A stretch of DNA of 64,000 nucleotides from Glaciecola sp. KUL10 (GTDB taxonomy: Bacteria > Pseudomonadota > Gammaproteobacteria > Enterobacterales > Alteromonadaceae), in the NCBI RefSeq assembly GCF_003203515.1, contig NZ_BGNG01000004.1, positions 186,001-250,000 on the forward strand, written 5' to 3'. Both the position numbers and the translations under genes were made by a program. Below are positions 45,012 through 53,917 of this stretch, in pieces (the stretch's first letter is position 1; each line of letters starts with the position of its first letter). The notes below the pieces were generated by a model. That model was not told the origin of the DNA and did no database searches. It was given only the letters and a program-made list of their open reading frames with translations.

Positions 45012-45048
45012 TAAAAAAATCAGCGACCCGAGGACACATTCGGGCCGC
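45012..45048 (-). terminator. terminator or attenuator after the TonB receptor gene
   Basis: A 9-base stem with one G-T pair (GCGGCCCGA/TCGGGTCGC, loop of 8 bases) is followed on the minus strand by a run of seven T. It lies 22 bases beyond the receptor stop. Read-through would link receptor and halogenase expression at lower level. Confidence 0.65.
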
Positions 45049-45069
45049 CAATTGTCTTACATCACACGC

Positions 45070-47832
45070 TTAGAAAGTACCGCGTATACCTACAGAGTAA
45101 CGAGAGCCGTTATCTTCAATAGAGTAAGTCTGGTTAGCAAAACGACCAAACTGACGCAGTTCTTCTTCAGTGATGTTGATACCTTCGAAGAATACCGTAA
45201 GGTTTTCGTTGATGTCGTAGCTTGCGCTCACATCCCACTGACCAAAGGTTTCAGTATTGATTGGTTCACCGTTAAAGCCATTATCAATTGCACGTAAGAA
45301 CGCTTCACGATTGTTAAAGGCAAGACGTGCTTGATAGTTTTCTTGTTCGTAGAAAACGACTAAGTTTTGTGAATCACCAAGACCTTCAAGCGCAAAGCTT
45401 TGCGTCGTATCTGCGCCAAGCTCAACGTCACTGTCTACAACAGTAGCATTAGCTGTGAAACCAAAACCATTTTCGAAAATGTGAGTCACACCAATTTCAT
45501 AACCAGTGACGGTTGCAGCTTCGCTGTTTTGAGGACGTGTTACTGTATAGTCTTCTTGCAAGCCAACTAGTTCTGGTGCTGTTGTTGGTGCATTAGGATC
45601 TAACTCTGCACACAAATCGTTACCACAGATAAAGCCAGGATTGTTAGCACGGTCAGATAAAGTAAATGTCTCAGTGCCGGTTAGCGTAACGATGAAATCA
45701 TCCACTTCTTTGTTGAAGAAAGCGAAAGTAAATAAGTTAGCGTCGCCGTAATACCACTCGTAAGAAATATCCCAGTTCTCTGATACAAAAGGTTTAAGCG
45801 CTGGGTTACCGCCTGCTGCTGCTAAATTACCTCGACGCGGTTCACCGAAGTTAGTCGCTGGAGATAACTGAGACATAGTAGGACGTGTCATTGACTCATA
45901 AACAGAGAAACGCAGTACCATTTCATCTGTTAGCTCTAGCTTCAAGTTTACGCTTGGAAGTAAGTTAGAGTAGTTTCCACCTTGAACGATATCTGTCGCT
46001 GGACCAAATACGTTACCAAACAATGTTTCATCAGAAGTTCTTACAACGTCAGTTACAAAGCTTTGAACCGCTTCTACATCAATTGTTGTTTCTGAGTAGC
46101 GCGCACCTACATTTAGAGTGACTGGCATATCGCCAAGGTCATATAAGAAAGTGAAGTCAGCGTATAGTGACGTAATGTCTTCGTTGATAGTATAACGGTT
46201 GTTCTGAAGCGTAGGCTCTATTGGCACACCTTGAGCTGCTAGGTAGTCAACATATGCGTCACCGTCGTATGTGTAAAACGTATCGATTAAACCATTAAAG
46301 AAGTTGTTAGCTGTAAATGGTCTGAAGTCTATGGTGCTGTTTGGAGCTGGTGTGCCGTAACCACAGAAAGCACATTGACTGCCGAAGATCTGGAACTGTG
46401 ACTTCTCACGAACTTGATTATAGATACCAAAGCGCGCGCTTTCAAACACATCGCTATCAGATGTATATTTGAAATCTGCTTTGTATTCAGAGATTTTATC
46501 TTTATCGGTAGGCACATTACCTTTTTCATTGTAGTGCAAACGAGCTAAGTCTGCCGAAGGTAAGTTGCCATTGCCAAAGCCGTCGTGAACAACTGTTGGG
46601 ATATCACCTGTTCCGTCGAAGCTGTAGTTGTTGATGATACCCACAACGTTAAATCTGTCTTTACCCGCTCTATCGTTTTCAGCTTTAGATGTTGAGAAAT
46701 CGAATTGCGCTTCTAAAGACTCATTGATTTGCCAATCGAAGTTAATCCCAATACCTTCATTGCTTACATCACGTGAATTACGAGTAGTAGATACAAAGTC
46801 AGATGCAGGATCGCCTGACCCTAAAGCAGACAAACCTACTTCTTGTGTGAACTGAGTAAGTGTTCCGTTTGCGTCAATCGTGCCCGAACCAACGCGATCC
46901 GGTTCAAACCAAGATGCTAGGTCAGTCACCAAAGAGTCAACTTCGAATTTAGATACAAAACCATCAACTGTAACCGTTAAGTCATCAGATGGAGCGTACT
47001 GAAACACCAAACTTGCGTTGGTACGCGTGCGTTGCTGTCTGTCAACGATCTGATCCCAGTTACGAGGGATATATGCATTCGGGAATAAAACACCGTCTCT
47101 AGCGTTTTGAATTGTCTGATTTGGACGCCAACCTGCTGTTGCGATTTGGTTAATTTGAACATCGCGTTCTTGACGGCTAACGGCAACTAATAAGCCCATT
47201 GTTTCATCGGCAAATGTGTTACTCACCAAGAAAGAAGCAGAAGGCGAGGTCTCTTCAGAAAGACTTTCGTACATGCCTTTGATTGAACCAACTGCTTTAA
47301 ATCCTCCGAAATCAAAAGGACGAGCTGTGATTAGACCGATAGTACCACCGATACCACCTTCTTGAAGGTGTGCGCTAGTACTCTTATATATGTCTGCGCC
47401 TACGATTTGGTCTGCTGCGATCACGTCGAAGTTAAATTCACGACCAGAGCTGTCAGTTGCGATTTGGCGACCGTTTACTAAAACAGTGTTAAACTGCGGA
47501 CCAAAGCCCCTAACAGTTACTGCTTGACCCTCACCACCACTGCGGTCGATGGATACGCCTGTAATACGCTGTAAAGACTCAGCCACGTTTAAGTCTGGGA
47601 ACTTACCCAGGTCTTCTGCTTTGATGCCATCTGATACAACGTTTGAATTTTTCTTGTCATCCATTGATGCTTTCAAGCTGCTGCGAATGCCACTAACTTG
47701 AATAACTTCTACTGTTGCATCATTTGCGCCTGCGCTTTGAGCGACGGCTGTTTGTGAACCGAACATCGCGCCTGCAACTGCCATTGCTAGTGCGGTGCGT
47801 TTTCCAAGCTGACTAAAGCTCTGATTGTGCAT
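45070..47832 (-). CDS. TonB-dependent outer membrane receptor (Xanthomonas/Caulobacter type)
   Basis: The 920-residue protein has a signal peptide ending A-V-A-Q near residue 32, a plug domain (I-R-S-S-L-K-A-S-M-D, V-S-D-G-I-K-A-E-D-L-G-K-F-P-D-L-N-V-A-E-S-L-Q-R, V-T-V-R-G-F-G-P) and a beta barrel ending Y-S-V-G-I-R-G-T-F, with the terminal Phe needed for outer membrane insertion. The plug wording is that of the carbohydrate-type receptors common in Caulobacter and Xanthomonas. It probably imports an alpha-galactoside or an oligosaccharide containing one. GGGGA precedes the ATG. It is divergent from galT across 411 bases with two operator-like palindromes. Confidence 0.93.
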   Translation of the reverse strand: MHNQSFSQLGKRTALAMAVAGAMFGSQTAVAQSAGANDATVEVIQVSGIRSSLKASMDDKKNSNVVSDGIKAEDLGKFPDLNVAESLQRITGVSIDRSGGEGQAVTVRGFGPQFNTVLVNGRQIATDSSGREFNFDVIAADQIVGADIYKSTSAHLQEGGIGGTIGLITARPFDFGGFKAVGSIKGMYESLSEETSPSASFLVSNTFADETMGLLVAVSRQERDVQINQIATAGWRPNQTIQNARDGVLFPNAYIPRNWDQIVDRQQRTRTNASLVFQYAPSDDLTVTVDGFVSKFEVDSLVTDLASWFEPDRVGSGTIDANGTLTQFTQEVGLSALGSGDPASDFVSTTRNSRDVSNEGIGINFDWQINESLEAQFDFSTSKAENDRAGKDRFNVVGIINNYSFDGTGDIPTVVHDGFGNGNLPSADLARLHYNEKGNVPTDKDKISEYKADFKYTSDSDVFESARFGIYNQVREKSQFQIFGSQCAFCGYGTPAPNSTIDFRPFTANNFFNGLIDTFYTYDGDAYVDYLAAQGVPIEPTLQNNRYTINEDITSLYADFTFLYDLGDMPVTLNVGARYSETTIDVEAVQSFVTDVVRTSDETLFGNVFGPATDIVQGGNYSNLLPSVNLKLELTDEMVLRFSVYESMTRPTMSQLSPATNFGEPRRGNLAAAGGNPALKPFVSENWDISYEWYYGDANLFTFAFFNKEVDDFIVTLTGTETFTLSDRANNPGFICGNDLCAELDPNAPTTAPELVGLQEDYTVTRPQNSEAATVTGYEIGVTHIFENGFGFTANATVVDSDVELGADTTQSFALEGLGDSQNLVVFYEQENYQARLAFNNREAFLRAIDNGFNGEPINTETFGQWDVSASYDINENLTVFFEGINITEEELRQFGRFANQTYSIEDNGSRYSVGIRGTF

Positions 47833-47923
47833 GTGTTTCCCCTTGCTATATTTAGCTGTTTTTTGCTCTTCTTTAAACGAGTAAGTGCATTTTTGTGTGT
47901 GGCACTAAAATAGATTAAAACCT

Positions 47924-47938
47924 ATTTATCGTATAAAT
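47924..47938. promoter_or_regulatory. candidate operator, copy 3 (TonB receptor)
   Basis: ATTTATCGTATAAAT, a perfect palindrome around CGT; adding one base on each side gives 7-base arms. It lies 92 bases upstream of the receptor start. Confidence 0.6.
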
Positions 47939-48142
47939 ATAATCAAATGAGAGATAATTTCAATCTTTTTGATGAAAATATGATTAAATAATGTAAGTAA
48001 TATTGACAAAGAGTTCACAAACTATTGACAATTTCGCACCAATATAGTGCCGATAACGCCTGTTTTTGCAGATTTAAAAGTATAGTTTGTGAAATTTAAA
48101 TCACAAACTTAGCGTTGCCTTCTTTTTGTGCGATATCATAGT

Positions 48143-48157
48143 ATTTATCATATAAAT
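48143..48157. promoter_or_regulatory. candidate operator, copy 4 (galT)
   Basis: ATTTATCATATAAAT is the core of the strongest copy. The perfect arms extend to 11 bases on each side (ATAGTATTTAT, centre CAT, and its complement; 48138-48162), 82 bases upstream of the galT start. Confidence 0.65.
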
Positions 48158-48243
48158 ACTATATTAATTTGATTCGTAATGTGATTTTGAGTATTCTTCA
48201 CGCCAATACGTTGGAGTGTTTTTTTACAACAAGTGATGAGATT

Positions 48244-49296
48244 ATGACCAAACAATATGAGTTTACCCACAGGCGAAAAAATCTCCTTAATGGAGAATGG
48301 GTTTTAGTGTCGCCTCATCGAAATAATCGCCCATGGTCTGGCGCAACTGAAACACAGTCACAATTAGACTTACCATCCTACGATGAAAAATGTCCTTTGT
48401 GCGCCGGAAATACAAGAGCGAATGGCGAGAGTAATCCAGATTATGCCTATACTCACGTTTTTAAAAATGATTTCGGGGCATTAACCGAAACATTGCCAGA
48501 AGATGCATCCGTTGATAATGACGATTTGTTTCAGGCTGATCTTGCAACTGGTGAAGCCAGAGTCATTTGCTTTTCACCTGACCATAGTAAAACCTTAGCA
48601 GAGATGGCCGTCAACGAAATAAATCATGTGGTTGATACATGGCAGCAGCAATATCAAGAATTAAGTCAGCGTTATAGGTGTGTCCATTTGTTTGAAAATA
48701 AAGGTGAAATGATGGGCTGTTCACAACCTCACCCACATGGACAGGTTTGGGCTCATAATCACTATTCGACCGAAATAGCCAGAGAAGAGCAAAATCAACT
48801 CGCGTATTTTGACAAGCATAAGAGGGCGCTTCTTGATGACTATGCTACTCGCGAAATTAGCGAGAAGTCTCGAGTCGTTTTTGAAAATGAAGCTTGGCTA
48901 GTTGTTGTTCCATATTGGGCGAAGTGGCCATTTGAAACACTTTTACTGACCAAACAAAACCACGCAGATTTCAACTCACTTGATGAGAGGTCAAAATACT
49001 TATTGTCAGAGGCGATTCATGTGCTAACGTCGAGTTACGACAATGTGTTTAATTGTAGTTTCCCCTACTCCATGGGCTGGCACAATGCGCCGAGTGACAT
49101 CGAAACTAAAGAACACTGGCGACTTCATGCGCATTTTTATCCGCCTTTGTTGCGTTCTGCAACGGTCAAAAAACACATGGTTGGATACGAAATGCTTGCA
49201 GAAAGTCAGCGTGATTTAACTGCAGAGACCGCAGCAAAAATCCTCAGAGATGCACGTGGTACTCACTATAAACAAAATACTCAGCACTTGGCTTAA
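48244..49296 (+). CDS. galT: galactose-1-phosphate uridylyltransferase
   Basis: The ATG at 48244 gives 350 residues (E. coli GalT 348); the longer in-frame TTG at 48169 lies inside the promoter region. The catalytic histidine is His165 in H163-P-H-G-Q167, with zinc ligands Cys50, Cys53, His114 and His163 in the E. coli arrangement. L-V-S-P-H-R near the start is typical. It exchanges UMP between UDP-glucose and galactose-1-phosphate in the Leloir pathway. galK follows after 29 bases. galE is not in the window. Confidence 0.95.
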   Translation: MTKQYEFTHRRKNLLNGEWVLVSPHRNNRPWSGATETQSQLDLPSYDEKCPLCAGNTRANGESNPDYAYTHVFKNDFGALTETLPEDASVDNDDLFQADLATGEARVICFSPDHSKTLAEMAVNEINHVVDTWQQQYQELSQRYRCVHLFENKGEMMGCSQPHPHGQVWAHNHYSTEIAREEQNQLAYFDKHKRALLDDYATREISEKSRVVFENEAWLVVVPYWAKWPFETLLLTKQNHADFNSLDERSKYLLSEAIHVLTSSYDNVFNCSFPYSMGWHNAPSDIETKEHWRLHAHFYPPLLRSATVKKHMVGYEMLAESQRDLTAETAAKILRDARGTHYKQNTQHLA

Positions 49297-49325
49297 CAGT
49301 CGCACTATTAGCTAAAGAGAAATCT

Positions 49326-50486
49326 ATGATAAATGTAACGCCCATTTCCGAATTAAACTCTGCTTTCCAATCTGCCTATGGTTATCCAGCTGAAGCTGTC
49401 TCAATTGCGCCTGGTCGTGTCAATTTAATTGGAGAACATACAGATTATAATGATGGTTTTGTATTGCCTTGTGCGCTTGAATTTAACACGCGTATTTTGT
49501 TCAAGAAGCGAAACGATACGACAATAAATGTGCGTTCAATGAGTTATCTAGATGAGTCTGAACAGTTTGACCACAGCCAAGACCTCATTCCCGGTGATTT
49601 ACACTGGGGTAACTATATCCGTGCGGTTGTGTTTGTTTTGAAGCGTGAAGGTCACCAACTAAGTGGTTTCGATATGCTGATCGATAGCAACGTGCCTCAG
49701 GGAAGTGGATTATCTTCATCCGCTGCGCTGGAAGTTGCATTGGGAGGGTTATTCAATCATGCGGATAACTTGTCTTTAAGTTTGTCAGAGATCGCCGTCT
49801 TCGGACAAAAGGCTGAAAACGATTTTATTGATTGCCAATGTGGCATTATGGATCAATTAATTTCGGCTTGTGGGCAAGCCAATAACGCGCTAATGCTTGA
49901 TTGCAGAAGTTTAGAAACACAGGCGGTTGCGATTCCTAACGATTTGAATGTGGTGATAGTAAATTCTAACTATCCGCGCAAACTAGCTGACAGTGAATAC
50001 AATGTGCGTCGAATTGATTGTGAAAATGCAGCGCGCATAATGGGTGTGAAAATGTTGCGTGACGCAAGCATGGAATTACTCTTTGAGCATAAAGATCAGC
50101 TCAGTCTAAACGAATTTAAGCGAGCCAAGCACGTAATCACCGAAAACCAACGTGTGCTAGATGCTGTTAAGGCACTTCAAAATAACAATTTAGAATCATT
50201 GAGTGAGTTAATGAGAGCGTCGCACCACTCAATGCAGCATGATTTTGAAATTACGGTGCCGGCAATTGACGGTCTCGTTGAAATTTGCAGCAACGCTTTG
50301 GGTAAAAGTGGTGGTGCTCGAATGACCGGTGGCGGGTTTGGTGGTGCAGTTGTGTGTTTATGCCGCGAGCAAGACCTTGCAAAACTTATTAAAGCAGTTG
50401 AAGATAACTACCACCAACAGTTTTCGTTAACTGCAGATATTTATGTTTGTAACGCAGGGAACGGGTTAAAAATAGAAGCACTTTAA
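49326..50486 (+). CDS. galK: galactokinase
   Basis: The 386-residue protein (E. coli 382) has the galactokinase signature P-G-R-V-N-L-I-G-E-H-T-D-Y-N-D-G near residue 28, the GHMP ATP-loop V-P-Q-G-S-G-L-S-S-S-A-A-L-E, and the C-terminal G-G-A-R-M-T-G-G-G-F-G-G. It phosphorylates galactose at C1 for GalT. A GAGA site precedes the ATG. The TAATG junction couples it to the next gene. Confidence 0.96.
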   Translation: MINVTPISELNSAFQSAYGYPAEAVSIAPGRVNLIGEHTDYNDGFVLPCALEFNTRILFKKRNDTTINVRSMSYLDESEQFDHSQDLIPGDLHWGNYIRAVVFVLKREGHQLSGFDMLIDSNVPQGSGLSSSAALEVALGGLFNHADNLSLSLSEIAVFGQKAENDFIDCQCGIMDQLISACGQANNALMLDCRSLETQAVAIPNDLNVVIVNSNYPRKLADSEYNVRRIDCENAARIMGVKMLRDASMELLFEHKDQLSLNEFKRAKHVITENQRVLDAVKALQNNNLESLSELMRASHHSMQHDFEITVPAIDGLVEICSNALGKSGGARMTGGGFGGAVVCLCREQDLAKLIKAVEDNYHQQFSLTADIYVCNAGNGLKIEAL

Positions 50487-51496
50487 TGACAATAAAATGG
50501 GGAATATTAGGCTGTGGGCATATTGCACTGCAGTTTTTACGAGGGATACAACCGAGTAATAAGGGAATCGCTGCTGCCTGTGCGGCGCGGAATTTTGAAA
50601 AAGCAAAAGCATTTGCAAAAACACATAACATTGACCGTGCTTATGAAAGTTATGAAGCCCTCGCTAGCACGCCAGAGATTGACGCTATCTATGTCGCCAA
50701 TACACATAATGCACACTTTGAAACCGTAAAACTCTGCTTAAATGCTGGGAAGCATGTGCTGTGTGAAAAACCACTCACTGTTAATGCAAATCAAACGAAA
50801 GTGCTGATTGAGCTTGCAAGTAAAAATAATGTTTTATTGATGGAAGCGGTTTGGACCCGGTTTTTGCCTGCTATTCGTTCACTTCAATCGGCTATTCAAG
50901 AGGGATTAATCGGTGAAGTTGTAACTGTAAAAGCAGATTTTAGCCTCAATCGAGAATTACCAACTACGCACAGACTCCGCAACCCTGAACTGGCTGGTGG
51001 CGCTTTACTCGATTTAGGTATTTATCCAATTACAATTGCATCGATAGTGTTTCAAAATGCACCTCACTCTATTTATGCTCAATGTGTCTTAGATGATGAA
51101 ACTGGTGTCGATCAACGAGGCTTTTATACAATTGATTTTGGTCAGGGTAAAACAGCATTACTCACGTCTGGTTATACTCAAGCTGCTCCGTGCGAAGCGG
51201 TTATTAGCGGTACAAAAGGGCACATTATCGTGCCTCACTTTTTAGGGGCAAAGTCGTATCAGGTTTGTGTTCAGGGCGAAGCGCCGCAGGTAATTGATTT
51301 ACCCTTTGATGAAGGACATGAATTTTGCGCCGAAATCGAACACTTTCACGATTGCCTAGAAAACGGTTTGACACAAAGCCCCATTTTGCCGCTAAACAAA
51401 ACCTTAGAAATGATGCAGACGATGGATGAAATTCGTCGCCAATGGGGCTTGAAGTACTCTGAAGAGCTTGAGCAAGCTACTGCAGTGTCACACTAA
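50486..51496 (+). CDS. Gfo/Idh/MocA family NAD(P)-dependent oxidoreductase
   Basis: The 336-residue protein starts on the galK stop (TAATG). The Rossmann loop is W-G-I-L-G-C-G-H-I-A-L-Q-F, and H-V-L-C-E-K-P-L-T-V-N contains the conserved E-K-P lysine. Residues 120-330 form the usual C-terminal alpha/beta domain (M-E-A-V-W-T-R-F, L-L-D-L-G-I-Y-P-I). The family oxidises or reduces sugars, inositols or dihydrodiols. Third place in the gal operon suggests a galactose derivative, possibly a dehydrogenase or epimerase step. Its last 20 bases overlap the convergent lipoprotein gene. Confidence 0.85.
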   Translation: MTIKWGILGCGHIALQFLRGIQPSNKGIAAACAARNFEKAKAFAKTHNIDRAYESYEALASTPEIDAIYVANTHNAHFETVKLCLNAGKHVLCEKPLTVNANQTKVLIELASKNNVLLMEAVWTRFLPAIRSLQSAIQEGLIGEVVTVKADFSLNRELPTTHRLRNPELAGGALLDLGIYPITIASIVFQNAPHSIYAQCVLDDETGVDQRGFYTIDFGQGKTALLTSGYTQAAPCEAVISGTKGHIIVPHFLGAKSYQVCVQGEAPQVIDLPFDEGHEFCAEIEHFHDCLENGLTQSPILPLNKTLEMMQTMDEIRRQWGLKYSEELEQATAVSH

Positions 51497-53912
51497 AGTT
51501 TAAATTGGACTGAACACCACTTGGCGACGTAATCGTGATACTGATAGTTGAATCTGTCGCCAGGTCATCCTCCAAAAGTGAGTTTACGATTGTAAATACC
51601 GAAGTGCGTGCACCTGCGCGGTTGCTTACTGGCATCACATCTTCTGTCACGCCGCCTAGTGCTCCTGATGTAGCCTCGACCACAATTGTTGAGCCGCTCG
51701 CAATTGCCTGCTCTTGCGTATCTGAATAAGCCAATTGAAAGCTCGCACTTTCTCCCCTAGGTATCGCAAGCAAAGGAGATGAACTAGGCGTTGCTTGGTT
51801 GTTAATAATTTCATTACCGTTGTTAAAAACCGATATTAGCACCGACGAACTTGAAGTAATTAAAACCAGCGACTTTCGAACGTGTAAGCTTGATGCTCCG
51901 CAGTTACTCGCGTCACATTGAGGGCCATCAAATAAGCCATTTTGCGCATTAAAGCTTCCAGAAGAATCAAAGTCTAAAAAGATCTCGTTGTCATCACGAA
52001 CTCTGTTTTCGTTGTCATCTCTCCAAGCCTCACTTAAATCAATGAAACCTGATTGCGATGCTAGTGTCACGTCAAAACCACTTCCGTCATCGTCAGTAAT
52101 CGCCCCACCATCTTGATCATCATAGACATTATTTCCGTTGCTATCACTCAGGGTTTCATGTCCGATAGCTGTGGCTAATATGGTCACGCGGTGATCTTCT
52201 GCAATGGGCAATGAACTTGTCCAGATAACCGAACACGCACCATTACTGGTCGTGCAGCTCGGCTGAATTGACCCAGCTTCAGTGGTAAATGCGACGGCTG
52301 TTCCATCAGGTACCGGATTGTTGAAGGTATCAGATAAACGAGCAGTTATCGTGACTTCTTGACCTTGGATGTTACGTGCTTCTGGATTTAAGTTATTGGC
52401 TGCAAGCGAAATACTGTTTTGATCGGGCAATCCTGTATTAACACTTAACAAATCCGACTGGGTTTGAATTGTTTGGCCTTGTTGATTGGTCAGTGATGCA
52501 GTGACTCTAATAGCTGTTGGTACATTACCTGCGGTGACACGGGTACTTACTTGACCTTGTGAATTGGTCAGCCCAGAAACAGGTGATAAACTTAACCCAC
52601 CAGATTCTGTGTTCAATGTGAAGTCGACACTTTGTTGTGCCAACGGATTTCCTTGCGCGCCAGTTACTTGAAAGGTAAGTAAAGACACTGACTCGCTGCC
52701 TTGCCCTCCGGTGCCTTGAAGCACAATACTGTCGGGTGAAGCAGAAATAAACTCAATGGAGCCAGCTGATTCGGCAAGTAAGTTCACGATTCTACTAATT
52801 TGAAGTTGATTGCCATCAACGAACACGCTTGCTTGTATGATATCTTGGTTACCGTTACCTGTGGCGCAACTAATATCTTCATATGTTGCGTTTGCCCGTC
52901 CATTTATACTTGTAACGGACTGATCTATTACACCTGCTGATTGCTGCGTGCAATTTGATGTAAAGCTGATAGGGATATTACTGGCGATAGGTACATCGTT
53001 AGCGTCCACTAAATCGACGAAGACTCCTAATGTAGCTCCAGCACTTATACTGATTTCATCTTCTGCGTTAAAACCAGAAATACCCAATACATTCTCGTTA
53101 AAAACACTATTTGCAAAAGAACCTATTCTGACTACTTCTTGAACTTGGTCACGCTCAAAAATTTCAAAATTCAGCGCAGCTGTGGTCAGTTCATCATTTT
53201 GTAAAGAGGCCGTTATTGTACCAGCACCGAATACGGCATTCTCTGTTAGGATCTGGGTACTAGCAATCGCGTTCTCATTGGTAAGTGTGTCGCTAAGTGT
53301 TAACTCGCCATTGCTTGTCTGAAAGGAAACAATTTGATTTGTTAGATCGAAATCACCCTGTGTGGAGAGCTGTGCACTCACATTGATGTTTTGAGCATCG
53401 CTGAAGCGATTAATGAGATTACCCTGTGCATCTCGCAACTGGATAGTAACATTAATCGTATTGTCTGTTTCAGGCTCTGCTGCGATGAACTCTATATTTG
53501 TTGTTGCCGTTGTTTCATCAGAGAAATCAGCGGTAACAGCGCCGGCACCAATGTTGGCGTCGACCGAGCTAATACTTATTTCTGCAATGCCATTGGCATC
53601 GGTCAGTTTGGTCTCACTGGATAAACTACCTACTTGAGTAGTAAAACTGATGACTTGGTTGTTTGCGCCTATGCCATCTTGCAGCAATTGAGCTTGTAGG
53701 CAGATTTGCTCACCAAGTGTAAATGAATTGCCATTTGAGCTTGAACAATCTTGGGAAAGAACAGTGAGAGTGAGAGAATATTCGGGACTTGCAGGTGGCG
53801 CTGAATCGGGGTCAAAAGGGTTATCCCCATTTTCACCTGAGCTGCCATTGCATGCGGTAAGTAAAACACTTAAAAAGAGCACTGCCAAAGTGCCGACGTA
53901 GTTTCTGACCAT
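51477..53912 (-). CDS. Ig-repeat (Big_1-like) outer-surface lipoprotein
   Basis: The ATG at 53912 gives a lipoprotein leader with lipobox L-L-T-A-C (Cys21); a GTG at 53921 overlapping the yjgA stop is also possible. The 811 residues consist of about six bacterial Ig-like repeats of the invasin type, each with a D-A-N/S-G or D-S-N-G-N turn and F-x-T strand (for example L-T-D-A-N-G-I-A-E-I-S-I). Near residue 590-650 there are Asp/Asn-rich loops (D-S-N-G-N-N-V-Y-D-D-Q-D-G) that look calcium-binding. It is probably an adhesin or structural surface protein. Function is unknown. Confidence 0.75.
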   Translation of the reverse strand: MVRNYVGTLAVLFLSVLLTACNGSSGENGDNPFDPDSAPPASPEYSLTLTVLSQDCSSSNGNSFTLGEQICLQAQLLQDGIGANNQVISFTTQVGSLSSETKLTDANGIAEISISSVDANIGAGAVTADFSDETTATTNIEFIAAEPETDNTINVTIQLRDAQGNLINRFSDAQNINVSAQLSTQGDFDLTNQIVSFQTSNGELTLSDTLTNENAIASTQILTENAVFGAGTITASLQNDELTTAALNFEIFERDQVQEVVRIGSFANSVFNENVLGISGFNAEDEISISAGATLGVFVDLVDANDVPIASNIPISFTSNCTQQSAGVIDQSVTSINGRANATYEDISCATGNGNQDIIQASVFVDGNQLQISRIVNLLAESAGSIEFISASPDSIVLQGTGGQGSESVSLLTFQVTGAQGNPLAQQSVDFTLNTESGGLSLSPVSGLTNSQGQVSTRVTAGNVPTAIRVTASLTNQQGQTIQTQSDLLSVNTGLPDQNSISLAANNLNPEARNIQGQEVTITARLSDTFNNPVPDGTAVAFTTEAGSIQPSCTTSNGACSVIWTSSLPIAEDHRVTILATAIGHETLSDSNGNNVYDDQDGGAITDDDGSGFDVTLASQSGFIDLSEAWRDDNENRVRDDNEIFLDFDSSGSFNAQNGLFDGPQCDASNCGASSLHVRKSLVLITSSSSVLISVFNNGNEIINNQATPSSSPLLAIPRGESASFQLAYSDTQEQAIASGSTIVVEATSGALGGVTEDVMPVSNRAGARTSVFTIVNSLLEDDLATDSTISITITSPSGVQSNLNFSVTLQ

Positions 53913-53917
53913 TAAAA

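Larger units (their letters stand above)
47833..48243. promoter_or_regulatory. divergent regulatory region between TonB receptor and galT
   Basis: This 411-base AT-rich gap holds both promoters. It contains copies 3 and 4 of the shared palindrome (47924 and 48143), two TTGACA-like hexamers near 48003 and 48026, and the perfect inverted repeat AGTTTGTGA (48084-48092)/TCACAAACT (48101-48109), which is TGTGA-N8-TCACA. That is like a CRP site but with a spacer two bases longer than the usual N6. No gene is seen in it. Confidence 0.6.
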
